Source of the DNA: Taiwanofungus camphoratus
Lineage: Eukaryota > Basidiomycota > Agaricomycetes > Polyporales > Taiwanofungaceae
Direction: 5' to 3'
NCBI GenBank assembly: GCA_003999685.1
Contig: CP021226.1
Location: 1,798,001 to 1,862,000 of the forward strand
Length of the DNA stretch: 64,000 nucleotides
The notes under the pieces are model-generated. The model did not search any database. It was not told where the DNA came from and worked only from the letters and a program-made list of their open reading frames with translations. Within the stretch, counting starts at the first letter, position 1, and each line of letters opens with the position of its first letter. Below are positions 34,795-50,440 of this stretch, in pieces. A program made the translations under genes and the position numbers.

Positions 34795-35857
34795 TTACAC
34801 GTACGAATTCTTCCCATGAGCCTGCAAGGAAGTTTGTGGTTTCCGTACCATCTAGATAGCGATAGATTTTAGAAATGTTTTCGATCCATAAAATAAAGGA
34901 AGTACACCTACAATACGAACGACGACGGGAGGCTTCGTCCAGGTAGGATTATTATCGCCTAAAGAGATTTCTCCGATCACTGAGAATCCACAGTACTCAT
35001 AGAAGCCTGTGTTCTTGATATTAGAAGAACACAACCAAGTCGTACGACTTTGTTCGTCAGCCTGCACAGAAAGAAAATGAATGCCGCTCTGGTCTTAGTC
35101 ATAAATCGACGCAAACACACTATTGCCGTGACTGCATGTACCAACATGGTACCATACCCCCTCCCTTGCTTCGCGGGGGCAGTTGCGAGGCTAGCAAGAT
35201 AAATCATGTCTTCTTTTTGGTCACCTATGGCTGCATTTATAGCAACATCTAATTTGTCGCTCGATTCTTTGCGCCGCTAAAAAAAGTTCAGGAACAGTAG
35301 ACATCGACGCCCACTACTAGCGGAACGCACTCTGCGCTGTTCTTTGGAATCGCACGCCTTGTTGACTGTATCCTGTAACCATTTCTCCAGCTTCTTCAAA
35401 ATGCCTCGGATACGTCCCGTGCCCCTGTGAGGCCGCGATTTATCTATGGCCGGCGTGCTGGCAAGCGTAACGGAGTGACTGGTTAACCTAGTGAACGAAT
35501 GTCTCACATGGGTACATACAACGAAACTATAGCATCTCCATGATTTATAGTGAATGCTCGATGTTCGCTTACTGCTTCGGTGAAACTTTGGCATATGGAA
35601 AGTCTTGTTCGTTGCCACCGCCACAAAGATTTATGAGCATCCTGAAGCATGGCAAAGTTTCTATTCATCGCCACTGCGAAAGTAAAGAAATATCTAACCG
35701 GAGTGTCTGTTGTATATTGAATGAGTGGATCATCTCTGATTGCATCTGCTCCTGTGTCCACGGCTCTCGGGATATCGCCTGTGAAGTCAGGTAAGATAGA
35801 ACACTAATTCAGGAAAACTTGACAACGGAGACGATTTAGACGAATACCGTATTTCAT
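34795..35857 (-). CDS. GNAT-family N-acetyltransferase
   Basis: Six exons on the minus strand (35857-35827, 35778-35520, 35478-35331, 35276-35121, 35061-34912, 34851-34795) give 266 residues. The N-terminal part RLRDIPRAVDTGADAIRDDP is the start of the fold. The acetyl-CoA site is YLASLATAPAKQGRGYGTML (motif QxxGxG), followed by TWLCSSNIKNTGFYEYCGF and FSVIGEISLGDNNPTWTKPP, the usual motif B with NxxFY. This layout, with an inserted basic helical segment before motif A, is common in mushroom GNATs of unknown substrate. The first intron has a weak donor (GTTGTC at 35826), so the first 10 residues are less certain. A long 888-base region separates its start from EFL1. Confidence 0.82.
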
Positions 35858-36745
35858 GAATTTGACCTCAGTCAAAGCTCGGGAGCTGTTGATGTGCCAA
35901 ATCATATGGTCTTTATGACCGTCTACGGCGTTCATGGGCAAGAAGGGGAAGTCACGGTATACTCAAGCTAGGAATCCAATACTTATGGACGACCAGAGGA
36001 ATAGTCCGTTACTTGCGATGGCAGTCGAATTGATCGCAGACTTCGGTGGTCAGCGCTGCGGCGCAGTGAATTGAACTTTTAGGGTCCTATCGTCAAACAT
36101 ACGTGCGCTATTTCTTCAGGCGGTCTGCATGCGTGTTGATGAATGTAGCCATTCCGGGCGAGTGTCCTTTATCGTTTACACAGAGAGTACGAATGGGCCT
36201 TGACTGATTACGCGGGAAAGAGTTCAAACTTCAAAGAGGAACTGATATTATCCTATACAAGACAGAGCCTTCAGACATTGGTGAAATGTGTATTTGACAA
36301 TCATCGTTACAGGAGGAGAACATTATATATTACATTTGCAGTACTATGGTTAGGATTCTGCATGTAAGCCAAGAACATCGCATCCTTGGCAAAAATCCAA
36401 GCTCAAGCTTTGCTGGTGTCGCGGTGCACATTGGCAATGGCCATGGCTTGATCATGGTTGAGGCGACAAAAGATATATATTTCCAAGAGACAACAGACAG
36501 GATGTTCAGAGAACTGGGCGACTGGCAGAACAAAAAGCAGCCTAGAGTGATGCAGTGCGACGTCAAAGACCACAATAACATTTCAGTTGAACGACTATCT
36601 TCATGATGACAGACACCTAAAAAGGTGGTGACGGTATGTAATAATGTAATAATAAATCCGCGCAATTATGTAAATCCCGATATGGAGTTTTCCACAATGT
36701 GCCAGATTAAAGTACGAATGTATTTCATCTGTTGTGTTCATTGCG
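35858..36745. other. divergent intergenic region, GNAT / EFL1
   Basis: Several short open frames are present on both strands (the longest is 111 codons on the minus strand at 36330-36665), without any motif or conserved splice pattern. It probably contains the two divergent promoters. Confidence 0.4.
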
Positions 36746-39700
36746 ATGTCTTCAGCTATGGAAGCAGTGGACGTACGAAATATAACAACGATAGGGCATG
36801 TTGATCATGGCAAGACTACTCTGATGGACGCTCTACTAGCTGCAAACAGCATCATCTCCTCCCGAATGGCTGGAAAGATCAGGTACCTGGACAGTCGGGA
36901 AGACGAGCAACAAAGAGGGATCACAATGGAGAGCAGTGCTGTTTCACTGAGGTTTAAAGTTATGGAGAGAAATGCTGAAGGGGGTATGTGTTCTTGTCGA
37001 ATGGATCGTAGCGTATCGAGACTGACTCGACTAGGAAGCTCTCCAAAAACATACGTTGTAAATATGATTGACACACCGGGTCATGTTGATTTCTCCAGTG
37101 AAGTCTCCACCGCATCTCGTCTTTGCGACGGCGCTCTAGTTCTTATCGACGTAGTGGAAGGCGTATGTACACAGGTAAGGCTTTATGTCAGCTCTACGAC
37201 CAATCTTCAATCTCATCTCTTAGTCTAGACCATCACTGTCTTGAGACAAGCATGGCAGGACCGGTTACGACCTATTTTAGTTATCAATAAGTTTGATCGC
37301 CTCATCACCGAATTGAAGCTATCACCGGTTGAAGCCTATCACCATCTCTCGCAGTTGATCGAGCAGGTCAATGCTGTCATGGGTAACTTCTTTGCCAGCG
37401 AGAGAATGGAGGACGATCGTCGATGGAGGGAAGAACGGGAGCGCCGGTTGGCTGCGAAGAAAGAGTCTCATGCGGTGGAGGTGGATGCCATCATCAACGC
37501 TGAGGACGAGTTCCAGGAGAAGGACGATGAAGACATTTATTTTGCTCCCGAGCGGGGCAACGTTGTCTTTGCTTCTGCAATCGACGGTTGGGGATTTCGC
37601 ATAGGCAAGTTTGCACATCTCTACGCTATGAAGCTCGGCATCAAAGAGACAAATTTACGTACCGTGCTATGGGGAGACTTCTACCTTGATCCTAAGACCA
37701 AGCGAGTATTCAGCCATAAGCACTTACGCGGCCGTGCTTTAAAACCGCTCTTCGTACAATTCATTCTGGACAACATTTGGGCAGTGTACGATGCTGTAGT
37801 TGTTAATCCGTATGTCCAAATAAGTTTCTACCTCTATTTGCAATATTCTGAGTCATCGGATAGAAACTCAGACAAAGTATCGAAGATTGTGACGACACTG
37901 AACCTCAAAATTCCTCCTCGTGATTTGAAATCGAAGGATACCCGTCAAGTCCTGTCACTAATCTTCTCGCAATGGCTCTCCTTATCCACCTGTGTCATTC
38001 AAGCGGTAGTGGACATTGTCCCACCTCCCTCTATTGCTCAACGCACTCGCATCCCAAAGATGTTGTATCCTGATTTGTACGAGTCGACCGTGGATCCGAA
38101 GAACGAGTTGGAAAAACATCTCTATTCGTGTGATGCGAGTCCCGATGCGTACGTTGAAGCACTAGTCAGTAAGATGTTCGCCGTTCCCACGAAGGGGCTA
38201 CCGAGGAACAAGAAGAAACCGATGACAGCGGAGGAGATGAGAATCCGAGCAAAAGCTGCCAGGATGGGAAGGGACCCCCAAGATAACGTCGCAGAGCCTG
38301 TTTCCACACCCACCGAAGCCGCTCTGGAGCAATCAGAAGTCAAAGAGGACCCTGGAGAGCCCATAGAGCACGACGAGACACTGCTTGGCTTTGCTCGCAT
38401 TTATTCGGGGACTATCCGGACCGGCATAAACATTTACTGTCTGTTACCAAAATACGACAACTCGTTAGGTCCGACGCATGTTCGGAATGCTCCTCATATA
38501 GTCACAGCACGGGTTGAGGCCCTCTACGTGATGATGGGTCGAGAGCTTGTCTCTGTGGATAGCGTCCAGGCTGGCAACGTATTCGCCATCCAAGGTTTGG
38601 AGGGGAAGGTCTGGCGTAGTGCGACATTATGCGCACCGAATGAAAAAGGGACAGGCGACAGTGTGGATGTAACACAACCGAAGGATTGCCTGCTAAACTT
38701 GGGGGGAATTAGTCGTTATGTACGTAGGTTGTCTCTCGCCTCAAGATCGAAGTCTAATAACTTGTCTGGTATTTTCTCAGGTTACCCCAATTGTCCGAGT
38801 TGCTCTCGAACCAGAAGTACCTGCTGATATGCCTAAACTCATCCGAGGTCTCAAACTACTTAGTCAAGCGGATCCGTGCGTTGAGACGTTCCAGCAGCAA
38901 ACAGGGGAACATGTCATCTTGACCGCAGGAGAACTGCATCTTGAGGCAAGTCTCACAACGTCTGAAAAATTTCGCATCCATTTTTTAACGATCTGCTGCA
39001 GAGATGCTTGAAAGATCTACGAGAACGATTCGCCAAAATTGAGCTGAATGCTTCAAAACCTATTGTTCCGTTCAGAGAGACTGCAGTCAAGGGTATTGGT
39101 ATGCATCGCTTTCATTTCTGACGCCAGTATAGATTGTATAACGTTTCTGGCAGATATGGCACCCCCGAAAACTGCCAACGCTAAGAGAGGAACCATGTAT
39201 GGATCAGTTTCCCAACTGATAAAATTCGCCATAAGAGCATCACCATTGCCGAAGGCCCTGTCAGAATTCTTACAAGACAACCTTGCGACATTGAAACGAA
39301 TGGGAGCGGTACAGAGCACGAGTGATAGGTCTACACGAAGTGACATGGATGGACTCGAAGAGGACGAAGAATTCGATGTGCAAGGAGAGATCATAAGGAA
39401 ACCCAGTGTAAAACCCGATGAATTCTGGAAAGCCCTAGAAGGGGAATGCAAGGCGGTCGGTGGCGAATGGACTAACGTGGCGAATAGGATCTGGGCGTTC
39501 GGTCCTCAGAGGGCTGGCGGCTGCGTGTTGATTGATTCTAGAGCAGACAGTGCCACTAACTCGTGAGTCTTTGATCACACGGAGGCAAGGCTAGTCAGTT
39601 GATTTTCATTCCAAGCCTCAAGCAGCGCCTTCATCAGAACAACAAAGTTGATAAATTTACAAAGGATAAGGAGCCCCTCATGCGCGATTTAGACAATCAG

Positions 39701-40540
39701 CTTGAAGCAGGGTTCCAACTAGCAACCCTCCAAGGGCCTTTATGTTCGGAGCCCGTCGAGGGCCTTGCGTACTTTGTGGAGTCTGTCGAAATGGATAGCG
39801 AGAGAATCGAGCAAGAAAGATGTATGTCTCACACATTACGGGATGAGCTGTGCATTAACATATCTTCACAGTACACAACCGCATGCCACAGGTCACTGGA
39901 GCGTTTATTACTTCAGTAAAAGATGCCTGTCGGAATGGATTATTGGACTGGTCACCCAGATTGATGTTGGCAATGTATACATGTGATATACAAGCATCGA
40001 GTAAGTTGAACATGCAAAAGTGATTGTCTTTAGCTGACGTGCTTATTCAGCCGACGTACTGGGTAAGGTGTATGGTGTCGTCGCAAAAAGACGTGGAAGA
40101 ATCATTGCTGAGGAAATGAAGGAAGGCACCGAATTTTTCACTATCCGTGCCCTTTTTCCTGTTGTTGAAAGCTTCGGCTTTGCAGACGGTAATGAGTCTC
40201 GTGTTGGTTGAAGGAGACTGAAACTGAGTGAATGGGTGCTTTTTCCAGATATCCGCAAACGAACTTCCGGTGCGGCGAGCCCACAGCTCATATTCAGCGG
40301 GTGAGAATATATGTTTATGTCCATTATACCATGCCGATGACAGTTTCCAGCTATGAGATGCTGGACCAAGATCCCTTCTGGGTTCCCACTACAGAAGAAG
40401 AGCTTGAAGACCTAGGGGAGAAGGCGGATCGGTCGAACGTTGCAAAGGGATATATGGATGCCGTCCGAGAGCGAAAAGGCATGTTTGTCGATAAGAAAAT
40501 TATTGAATTCGCAGAGAAGCAAAGAACCTTGAAACGATGA
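36746..40540 (+). CDS. EFL1: elongation factor-like GTPase EFL1 (RIA1)
   Basis: Twelve exons (36746-36983, 37035-37174, 37229-37809, 37864-38719, 38781-38945, 39002-39098, 39154-39562, 39595-39821, 39872-40000, 40051-40188, 40249-40300, 40351-40540) encode 1,073 residues. G motifs are intact: [45 protein letters not shown]-2-like domains II-V follow: [15 protein letters not shown]-type [20 protein letters not shown]-type [17 protein letters not shown] and SFGFADDIRK. A long charged insertion in domain II ([12 protein letters not shown] region) separates it from EF-2. With SBDS/Sdo1, EFL1 removes eIF6/Tif6 from nascent 60S subunits in the cytosol. Intron 5 begins with GC (38946). The frame depends on all twelve exons. 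Confidence 0.95.
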
Positions 40541-40904
40541 CGAACTGATGTTGATAATCTTAACTACAGTGCTAGCTAGCGCGAATATGTGTATTCTGTA
40601 GATCCTGGATGTAGCCACGCTGTTTTAGCTTTCGATCTTTCCCAGAAGCGTATACTATGTAGTGTCAGACAGCCGTATCCAGATTCCAATTGGTACCAAT
40701 TTAACTCCTATTTGTTCTCCTCGAGAGTTCGGGGTATTTAAGCGCAAAACCGAAGATTGGCAATTGTGCAGTTGCCATAATAGGAAGAACGTGCAATGTC
40801 CGAGACCACGTGTCCATGAGCGTATGCCCAGCCGGCGATGCTCAGTCTGGCGACCACTCCCATCTATCAGGGTATACAATCCCTATCTTCCCCTCAAAGC
40901 TTAC
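40541..40904. other. intergenic between EFL1 and the RasGEF gene
   Basis: The RasGEF reading frame stays open upstream to 40662, but the codons there have no family-like sequence. I treat this as 5' leader and promoter. Confidence 0.45.
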
Positions 40905-43900
40905 ATGGTGACAATGGCGACCGCCGCATACGGCGTGCAACATACAATGGCCGCTTCCACCACTGTCGTTGTTGGTCAGGACGCTCACCAGCCTGCCAAC
41001 GAGGAACAGTACATCTCGACCTTCTTCTGCCGTGCTCTCTACGACTACCAGACTACGGATGCTTCCTCACTCTCCTTTCACAAGAACGATATCATTGAGG
41101 TCCTTACCAGGCTCGAGTCCGGTTGGTGGGATGGTCTACTGGGCGACGAGCGTGGATGGTTTCCCTCGAATTATGTCGCCGTGATATCTGACCAGGAGGC
41201 GGAGGCCACTCTGAACGGTTCCGAATTTTCGGTTTCGCAGCCATCATCGCTCGCGGATGACTCGACTGTCGACATGGCCCGCAGCATGTCACAGGCGTTG
41301 TCGCAGTCCGATCACGACGGTGACTGGCTGCACGACGACACAGACCTGTTAAATCGGACGTACCACACAAATGGTCATGCCCAAGGTAGTAATGGCCATG
41401 CGACACAGCATAACGACTTTTGGGTGCCACAGGTATCCCAGGATGGCCGGGTGAGCACCGCTTCTCCCGTACTTCGTGGCTGGGTGACTGAGAGCGTGCG
41501 CGTCGCTTTCGCAGATATTCTATGTGAACACACAGACAGGGCAGCACTCTCGCGACCTCCCTCAGGAGGCAGAGGAGGACTCAGATGCGGACCTGGCCGC
41601 GCTGGCGACATCTCCCATCTCGCGCGTTGGGCCAAGCGCGGCGATGGGGCTGGCAGCACTTAACGGTGCAGAAGCTGAGCACGCACTAGGCGCAGCGGGG
41701 TTCGGAATCCCGAAGCAGTCGCGCACACCGGAGCCATGGGTACGGCGGCTCGCAGACGACGGGCTTTCGTACTACTACGTGAATCGGCTAGACGGGTCGG
41801 TGTCTTGGACTCCACCGGGCTCGAGTGCAGGTCCGTCACAGGAGCGTGCAATGACGCAGGTGACAGTCTCGTCGCGGAATGGCAGCATGAGCAGTCGCGA
41901 AGTGGTGGGCGGGCGCATGCGCTCGGACTCGTCGGCGTCGGGCCGGCTAAGCATCAGCTCGCAGGACTCGGACGTGCACCCGCGGCGGCGAGACCGAGCG
42001 GAGTCGTCGGCGAACACGAGGATGCCCTCTAACGGGGCGGGCGCGCAGTCTGCACACCAGATGGACTTAACGCCGCCGGAGCAGTTGGCGCGGTCGCTGC
42101 AACAGGCACTGACCCCGGTGCCTGCAGAGTCGCCGGTGGAGCTGTCGAACCACGTACGAGAAGCGATTGGCATGATGATGCATCATCTGCAGGCCTCAAC
42201 AACACCTCGGCGGCCCGAACAGCCCAGTGAGGTGGACAATTGCGTACTGAGGGTGGTGGCCACAGTCCGCAATCTGCTCTATGTCACGGCAACGCCGTCC
42301 GGCCATATCCCCAGCAATCTCTATCAGCGCGACGGGCGTGAGATCAAACCTCCGTCTGCAGGCCAGACACTGCAGGGCCATCTCAAAGCAGCGCAGCGCA
42401 AGGTAGCGGGGACACTATCCAAGCTCGTCCTGTCCGCGCTCGCCATGCAGTACGACCCTGGGCTATCCGCTAGCGACGAGCCGAACCGGATGGAGTCCGA
42501 CATCGCTGAGCTTGAGCGTGCGGTGGTCGCGTTCGTCACCGAGGTACATTATTTTCAAAACCAGAACGGTGTGCAGCGCGGACAGCTGCAGACCGGCACC
42601 AAGCGCCTGCGTGGTGCCTTTTCGACGAACAATGTTGGCATGGGGCTGCCGGGCGCTGGTGCGGCGGGCAGCTGGAAGGGCTTTGGCTACGTCCCGCTCG
42701 ACGAGTCCGCGCAGCTGCCTATGCAGACGCTCGCGATGGGTCTTGTTGCGGAATTGAAGACAGCTCTCCGGTCACTTGGAGAGAAGTTCAATGCGATTGC
42801 CGCGCTTCTTAAACGCGCGGATCTTGACAAAGGTAATGTTGATGTGATGTGATCTCAACGTTAGCTCATTCTCGATGTCAGAGCGTGTAAGACGTGATAG
42901 CCAGAGTGTTGTAGCTCAACTCTCATCATTTCTCGATTATGTCGGCAACATTGACGTTGCACGGCACGTCGATGTCGACGGTGTTCGCTTGGAATCTGGG
43001 TCATCCGCTGGTCATGTGCAGTATATGCAGACTGTCGAGAAAGCTCGGCTTCTTGTCCGCACCCTGGAGGCTGCTACAGAGTCCCTCTACGATGATGGCG
43101 TGGCATTCTTCATGGCTATGCAAAGCATGCCAGACAACATGCGAAACCCAGAAGACCCTCGTGACTATATCGACGCTCTAACAGTGGCTGTGATGGCGAA
43201 TGCCAACGTTGTTGTGCAAAGTCTGGAAGCCCTAGTGGCCGTCGGATTCGACCAATCCGACATCAGCCAGAATGACTACAGGAGTTCCATTGAATGGCGG
43301 AGGTCGCGTTCGCTAGATCTCCGACCGCCAGAAGAAGAGGTTGTCGACATGGAGTTGGCATTCAGCAGCTCCAGCAGAACAATGAACTCGATAGGTTCAA
43401 GTCAGGCATCGTCCACTGCGTACTATCACTCATCACAAGCGTCCGAAGCGTCAGTCCATCTTTCTGGGCGGTCGCGGTCAGGAAGCACCGCCGATCCAGT
43501 CACACCTACCTGGCCACCAACAGACGCACCAGAACTCGGCGCGTTAGGCATACAGCCCCCCTTGGAGATGGAGGCGCCTGGCGTATTGCCAGATGACGCG
43601 ACCGCCTTCTTCGACGAGGAAGATCGTGAGTGGTTTCCTTGTATCTCGTTAAATGGTCTGAATAGTTATATCTATGTCTAGCATCCTCGTCAAGCAAGTC
43701 CCCACCGCGACCAGCTGCAGCAAAGATCATCAAATTCTTCGGTCCCGAGGCACCTCAACATTACATTCATAAATTGAATGCAGACGCTAAACCTTGGTAC
43801 CTACGGCCGAATTACGATCAGTCAGAGATCCTGATGGATCCTGATGGTACTGTGAAGGCGGGAACACCATCAGCCTTAGTGGAGCGACTGACTGCACATG

Positions 43901-45431
43901 AACATATGGGTAATATACTAAATGCATTGTTATGACTCACCGAGCTGACTTCATTGGTCATCCTAGATACCACATTTAACCAGAATTTCCTCATGACATT
44001 CAAATCGTTCATGACGGTAGATGAGTTATTTGAATTACTCGTCCGTCGGTTCTGGATACCAGCGCCACCCAACTTGTCTCCTGCCGAACTTGAGGAATGG
44101 ACGAAGTTGAAGCAACATGTGATCCGTATGCGGTGCGTAAAAGCGTAGCACAGGTTTCATCGAGATGCTGACCGCCACCGCCACCTGTAGTGTCTTAAAC
44201 ACGTTTAAAAATATGGTAAATGAAGATGGTATTCTTGAGAAGGAGGATATGTATATTCTCGCGCGCATGAAGGAATTTGCATCCGATGAGGAAGTGGTGA
44301 ATTTCGCGGCTGCCAAACAACTCCTTATCCTGGTGGAACGAGTCGTGTGTATCTTTTTGAAACGCATTCAGGTTGCTGTATTGACGGATCGTCAATAGCA
44401 AAAGGGAGGTAGTGCACCTAACAAGATTCTAAATTCTTTACCCTTGGCGGCCCCCGCCCCCATCATCCCGCGGAACTCCAAGAAGGTCAAGCTACTCGAT
44501 ATTGATCCGCTTGAACTTGCAAGACAACTCACGCTTATGGAGGCTGCTCTGTACAAGAAAATCAGACCCATGGAATGCTTGCAGCGGTCACGCGAGCAAA
44601 AGCCTGGAAGAAACAATGATAATATAACCTCTATCATCCAGCTAAGCAACCGGGTCAGTAGGTTGTCCTTGCTTCGCACCAATTGTACTTCAATCTTTAT
44701 ATTAGATGGCAAATTGGGTAGCCGAGTCGGTGCTGGAAAAAGAAGACTCGAGAAAAAGAGCCGCTATTGTGAAGCATTTCATCGGTGTCGCCGACGTTCG
44801 TAAACACCCTCAGCCTATATCCATTCAACCTCTAATCTTTACCCACCCAGAAATGTCGTACAATGCAAAACTACTCGACTATGACTGCCATTGTCTCAGG
44901 TTTAGCCACCCCACCCATACGCCGACTCAAGAGGACTTGGGAACAAGTCAATGCTCGTATCATGCTGCAGCTGAAGACTTGCGAGTCAACTATTGATACC
45001 GCAAAAAATTTCAATAATTATCGCACAACACTCTCGAGAATTGATCCCCCATGTGTGCCTTTCATAGGTGAGCCCGTCTTCTAACTCGATGGAACGGGCT
45101 GGTAATCCTTTTCCTGTGTAAAGGTGTTTACTTGACTACGTTGACATTCATTAACGACGGAGCGGAGGACAAGCTTGCTGGCAATATGATCAACTTCCGA
45201 AAGCGGCAAAAAGCTGCTGAAGTGATCCAAGACATCAGACGATGGCAAACGAAACCTTACAATTTCCAAACTGTAGGTGCCGTGTTGAGCTATCTAGAGG
45301 AGTGCTTCAATAAATATGGAGACGGAGTGGACTATGGCGATCAATTCTGGAATCTCAGCTTAGAGCGCGAGCCTAGGGAACGTGAGGACGAAAAGATGGC
45401 GAGACTGTTGCAGGAGAGCGGCTTTTTGTAG
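40905..45431 (+). CDS. Ras guanine-nucleotide exchange factor with SH3 and two WW-like domains (Cdc25 type)
   Basis: Ten exons (40905-41450, 41515-42832, 42882-43625, 43682-43909, 43967-44132, 44191-44344, 44399-44653, 44706-44795, 44851-45067, 45124-45431) encode 1,341 residues. An SH3 domain (about 40-100) reads CRALYDYQTTDASSLSFHKN, then GWWDGLLGDERGWFPSNYV. WW-like segments follow at about 175-200 (FWVPQVSQDGRIFYVNTQTG) and about 250-285 (PWVRRLADDGLSYYYVNRLD then WTPPG). The RasGEF_N domain is about 920-1050 and the catalytic domain about 1080-1330 (DIDPLELARQLTLME; SNRMANWVAESVL; AAIVKHFIGVAD; NYSTMTAIVSGLATPPIRRL; PFIGVYLTTLTFINDG). It should load GTP on Ras and so feed cAMP/PKA and morphogenesis signals. 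The middle is Ser-rich with likely phosphorylation sites. The start could also be the ATG at 40914. Confidence 0.93.
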
Positions 45432-45683
45432 CGTTTTCGGACAGTTACTTCCGGTGGATTTTCTCTCACATTGCTCTGTAATCTTATGTTTTCACACATG
45501 ATTTATATTGTTACATGCTGTACTGATAGCTTTTACCAAGGCGGATTATACAGATGCTGGATCGAATCCCAATTGTGGGAGTCACTAGCATGCATGGCGT
45601 GGGAATTTAGAGAAAGCGCCCGACAGCTTCAAACGATGAACCATGTTCGACATTGAAAGCTTCAACCACCATATCGTCACTGC

Positions 45684-46033
45684 ATGGAGGACGAGACCAC
45701 GTTCTTTGAAAGGGAACGGGACCGATTAACGGGAGAAATCACCAGCGTAAGTGCGAAACTGTCAGAATACATATCATAAATGAAGCCTACAGTGGCCAGG
45801 GGTTCGAGCAGCTATTGCTATCAAGTAACAACTTGAATCGCAAACTTGAAGAAGTGTTGGGGATGACAAGGGAATACGAAACCATAGCTGCTCTTTGGCA
45901 GAGTTTTCATGAATTAATGCGCGGACAAAGGGATGATGCCGATGTGTCGTCGGCGCAAGTTCCGGGAACAGGAGGGCATGTTCTTCCATCCAAGCAGGGA
46001 AGTACGGGACCTAGCAGTCAACACGATATATGA
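45684..46033 (+). CDS. DAD1: DASH complex subunit DAD1
   Basis: Two exons (45684-45746, 45800-46033) encode 98 residues. The core TTFFERERDRLTGEITS joined to GFEQLLLSSNNLNRKLEEVL and GMTREYETIAALWQSFHELM is the DAD1 signature helix pair. DAD1 is one of ten small subunits of the DASH/Dam1 ring that couples kinetochores to spindle microtubules. The C-terminal ~35 residues (RDDADVSSAQVPGTGG onward) are low complexity and longer than in yeast. The gene lies between the RasGEF and PKC1 and is tail-to-tail with PKC1 at 143 bases. Confidence 0.93.
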
Positions 46034-46176
46034 TGCTACCTAAAGTCCAAATACATGTCGAGACGAATGCTAATGGAATTGTCATGAACACAGCAGGTAT
46101 CCAAGTACAGCAGGATAAGTGAGGAATGCAGCGAAACTAACGAAACGTAATAATTAAGATCAAGGAAGTTGTAACT

Positions 46177-50175
<3,999 letters not shown>

Positions 50176-50440
50176 GGCTGCCTACTCCAAAGCTGCGACC
50201 CGCAGACGGCGGGTATAATCCGGGCGTTGCAGTCAAGCAGAGAAAGAGGAGAGACTGAAACTCAGATGCCGAAGAGGCAGTGGTCTGTATGTATTTGCTT
50301 GTCCTCGCCACGACTCAAAACGCCCGTATTTGGACCTATAAGATGTTATCTTTGCATATATCGTGTGCCGAGAAATAAATAACTCCCTAAAACGACTTTT
50401 TGGCTTCGCGCTCTGGGACTAGGGCTGCTTGTACGGAGCT

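Noticed and set aside
40662-40904. Upstream extension of the RasGEF reading frame by 81 codons
   Set aside because: The codons lack any conserved look and there is an ATG directly before the conserved part at 40905, so I treat the extension as 5' leader.
41375-42173. Long open frames antisense to the RasGEF exon 2
   Set aside because: They mirror a GC-rich coding exon; the sense strand has SH3, WW-like and RasGEF signatures.
45548-45570. GGATCGAATCCC, resembling a tRNA T arm
   Set aside because: No matching acceptor, D or anticodon arms around it, and the T-loop consensus TTCGA is not met.
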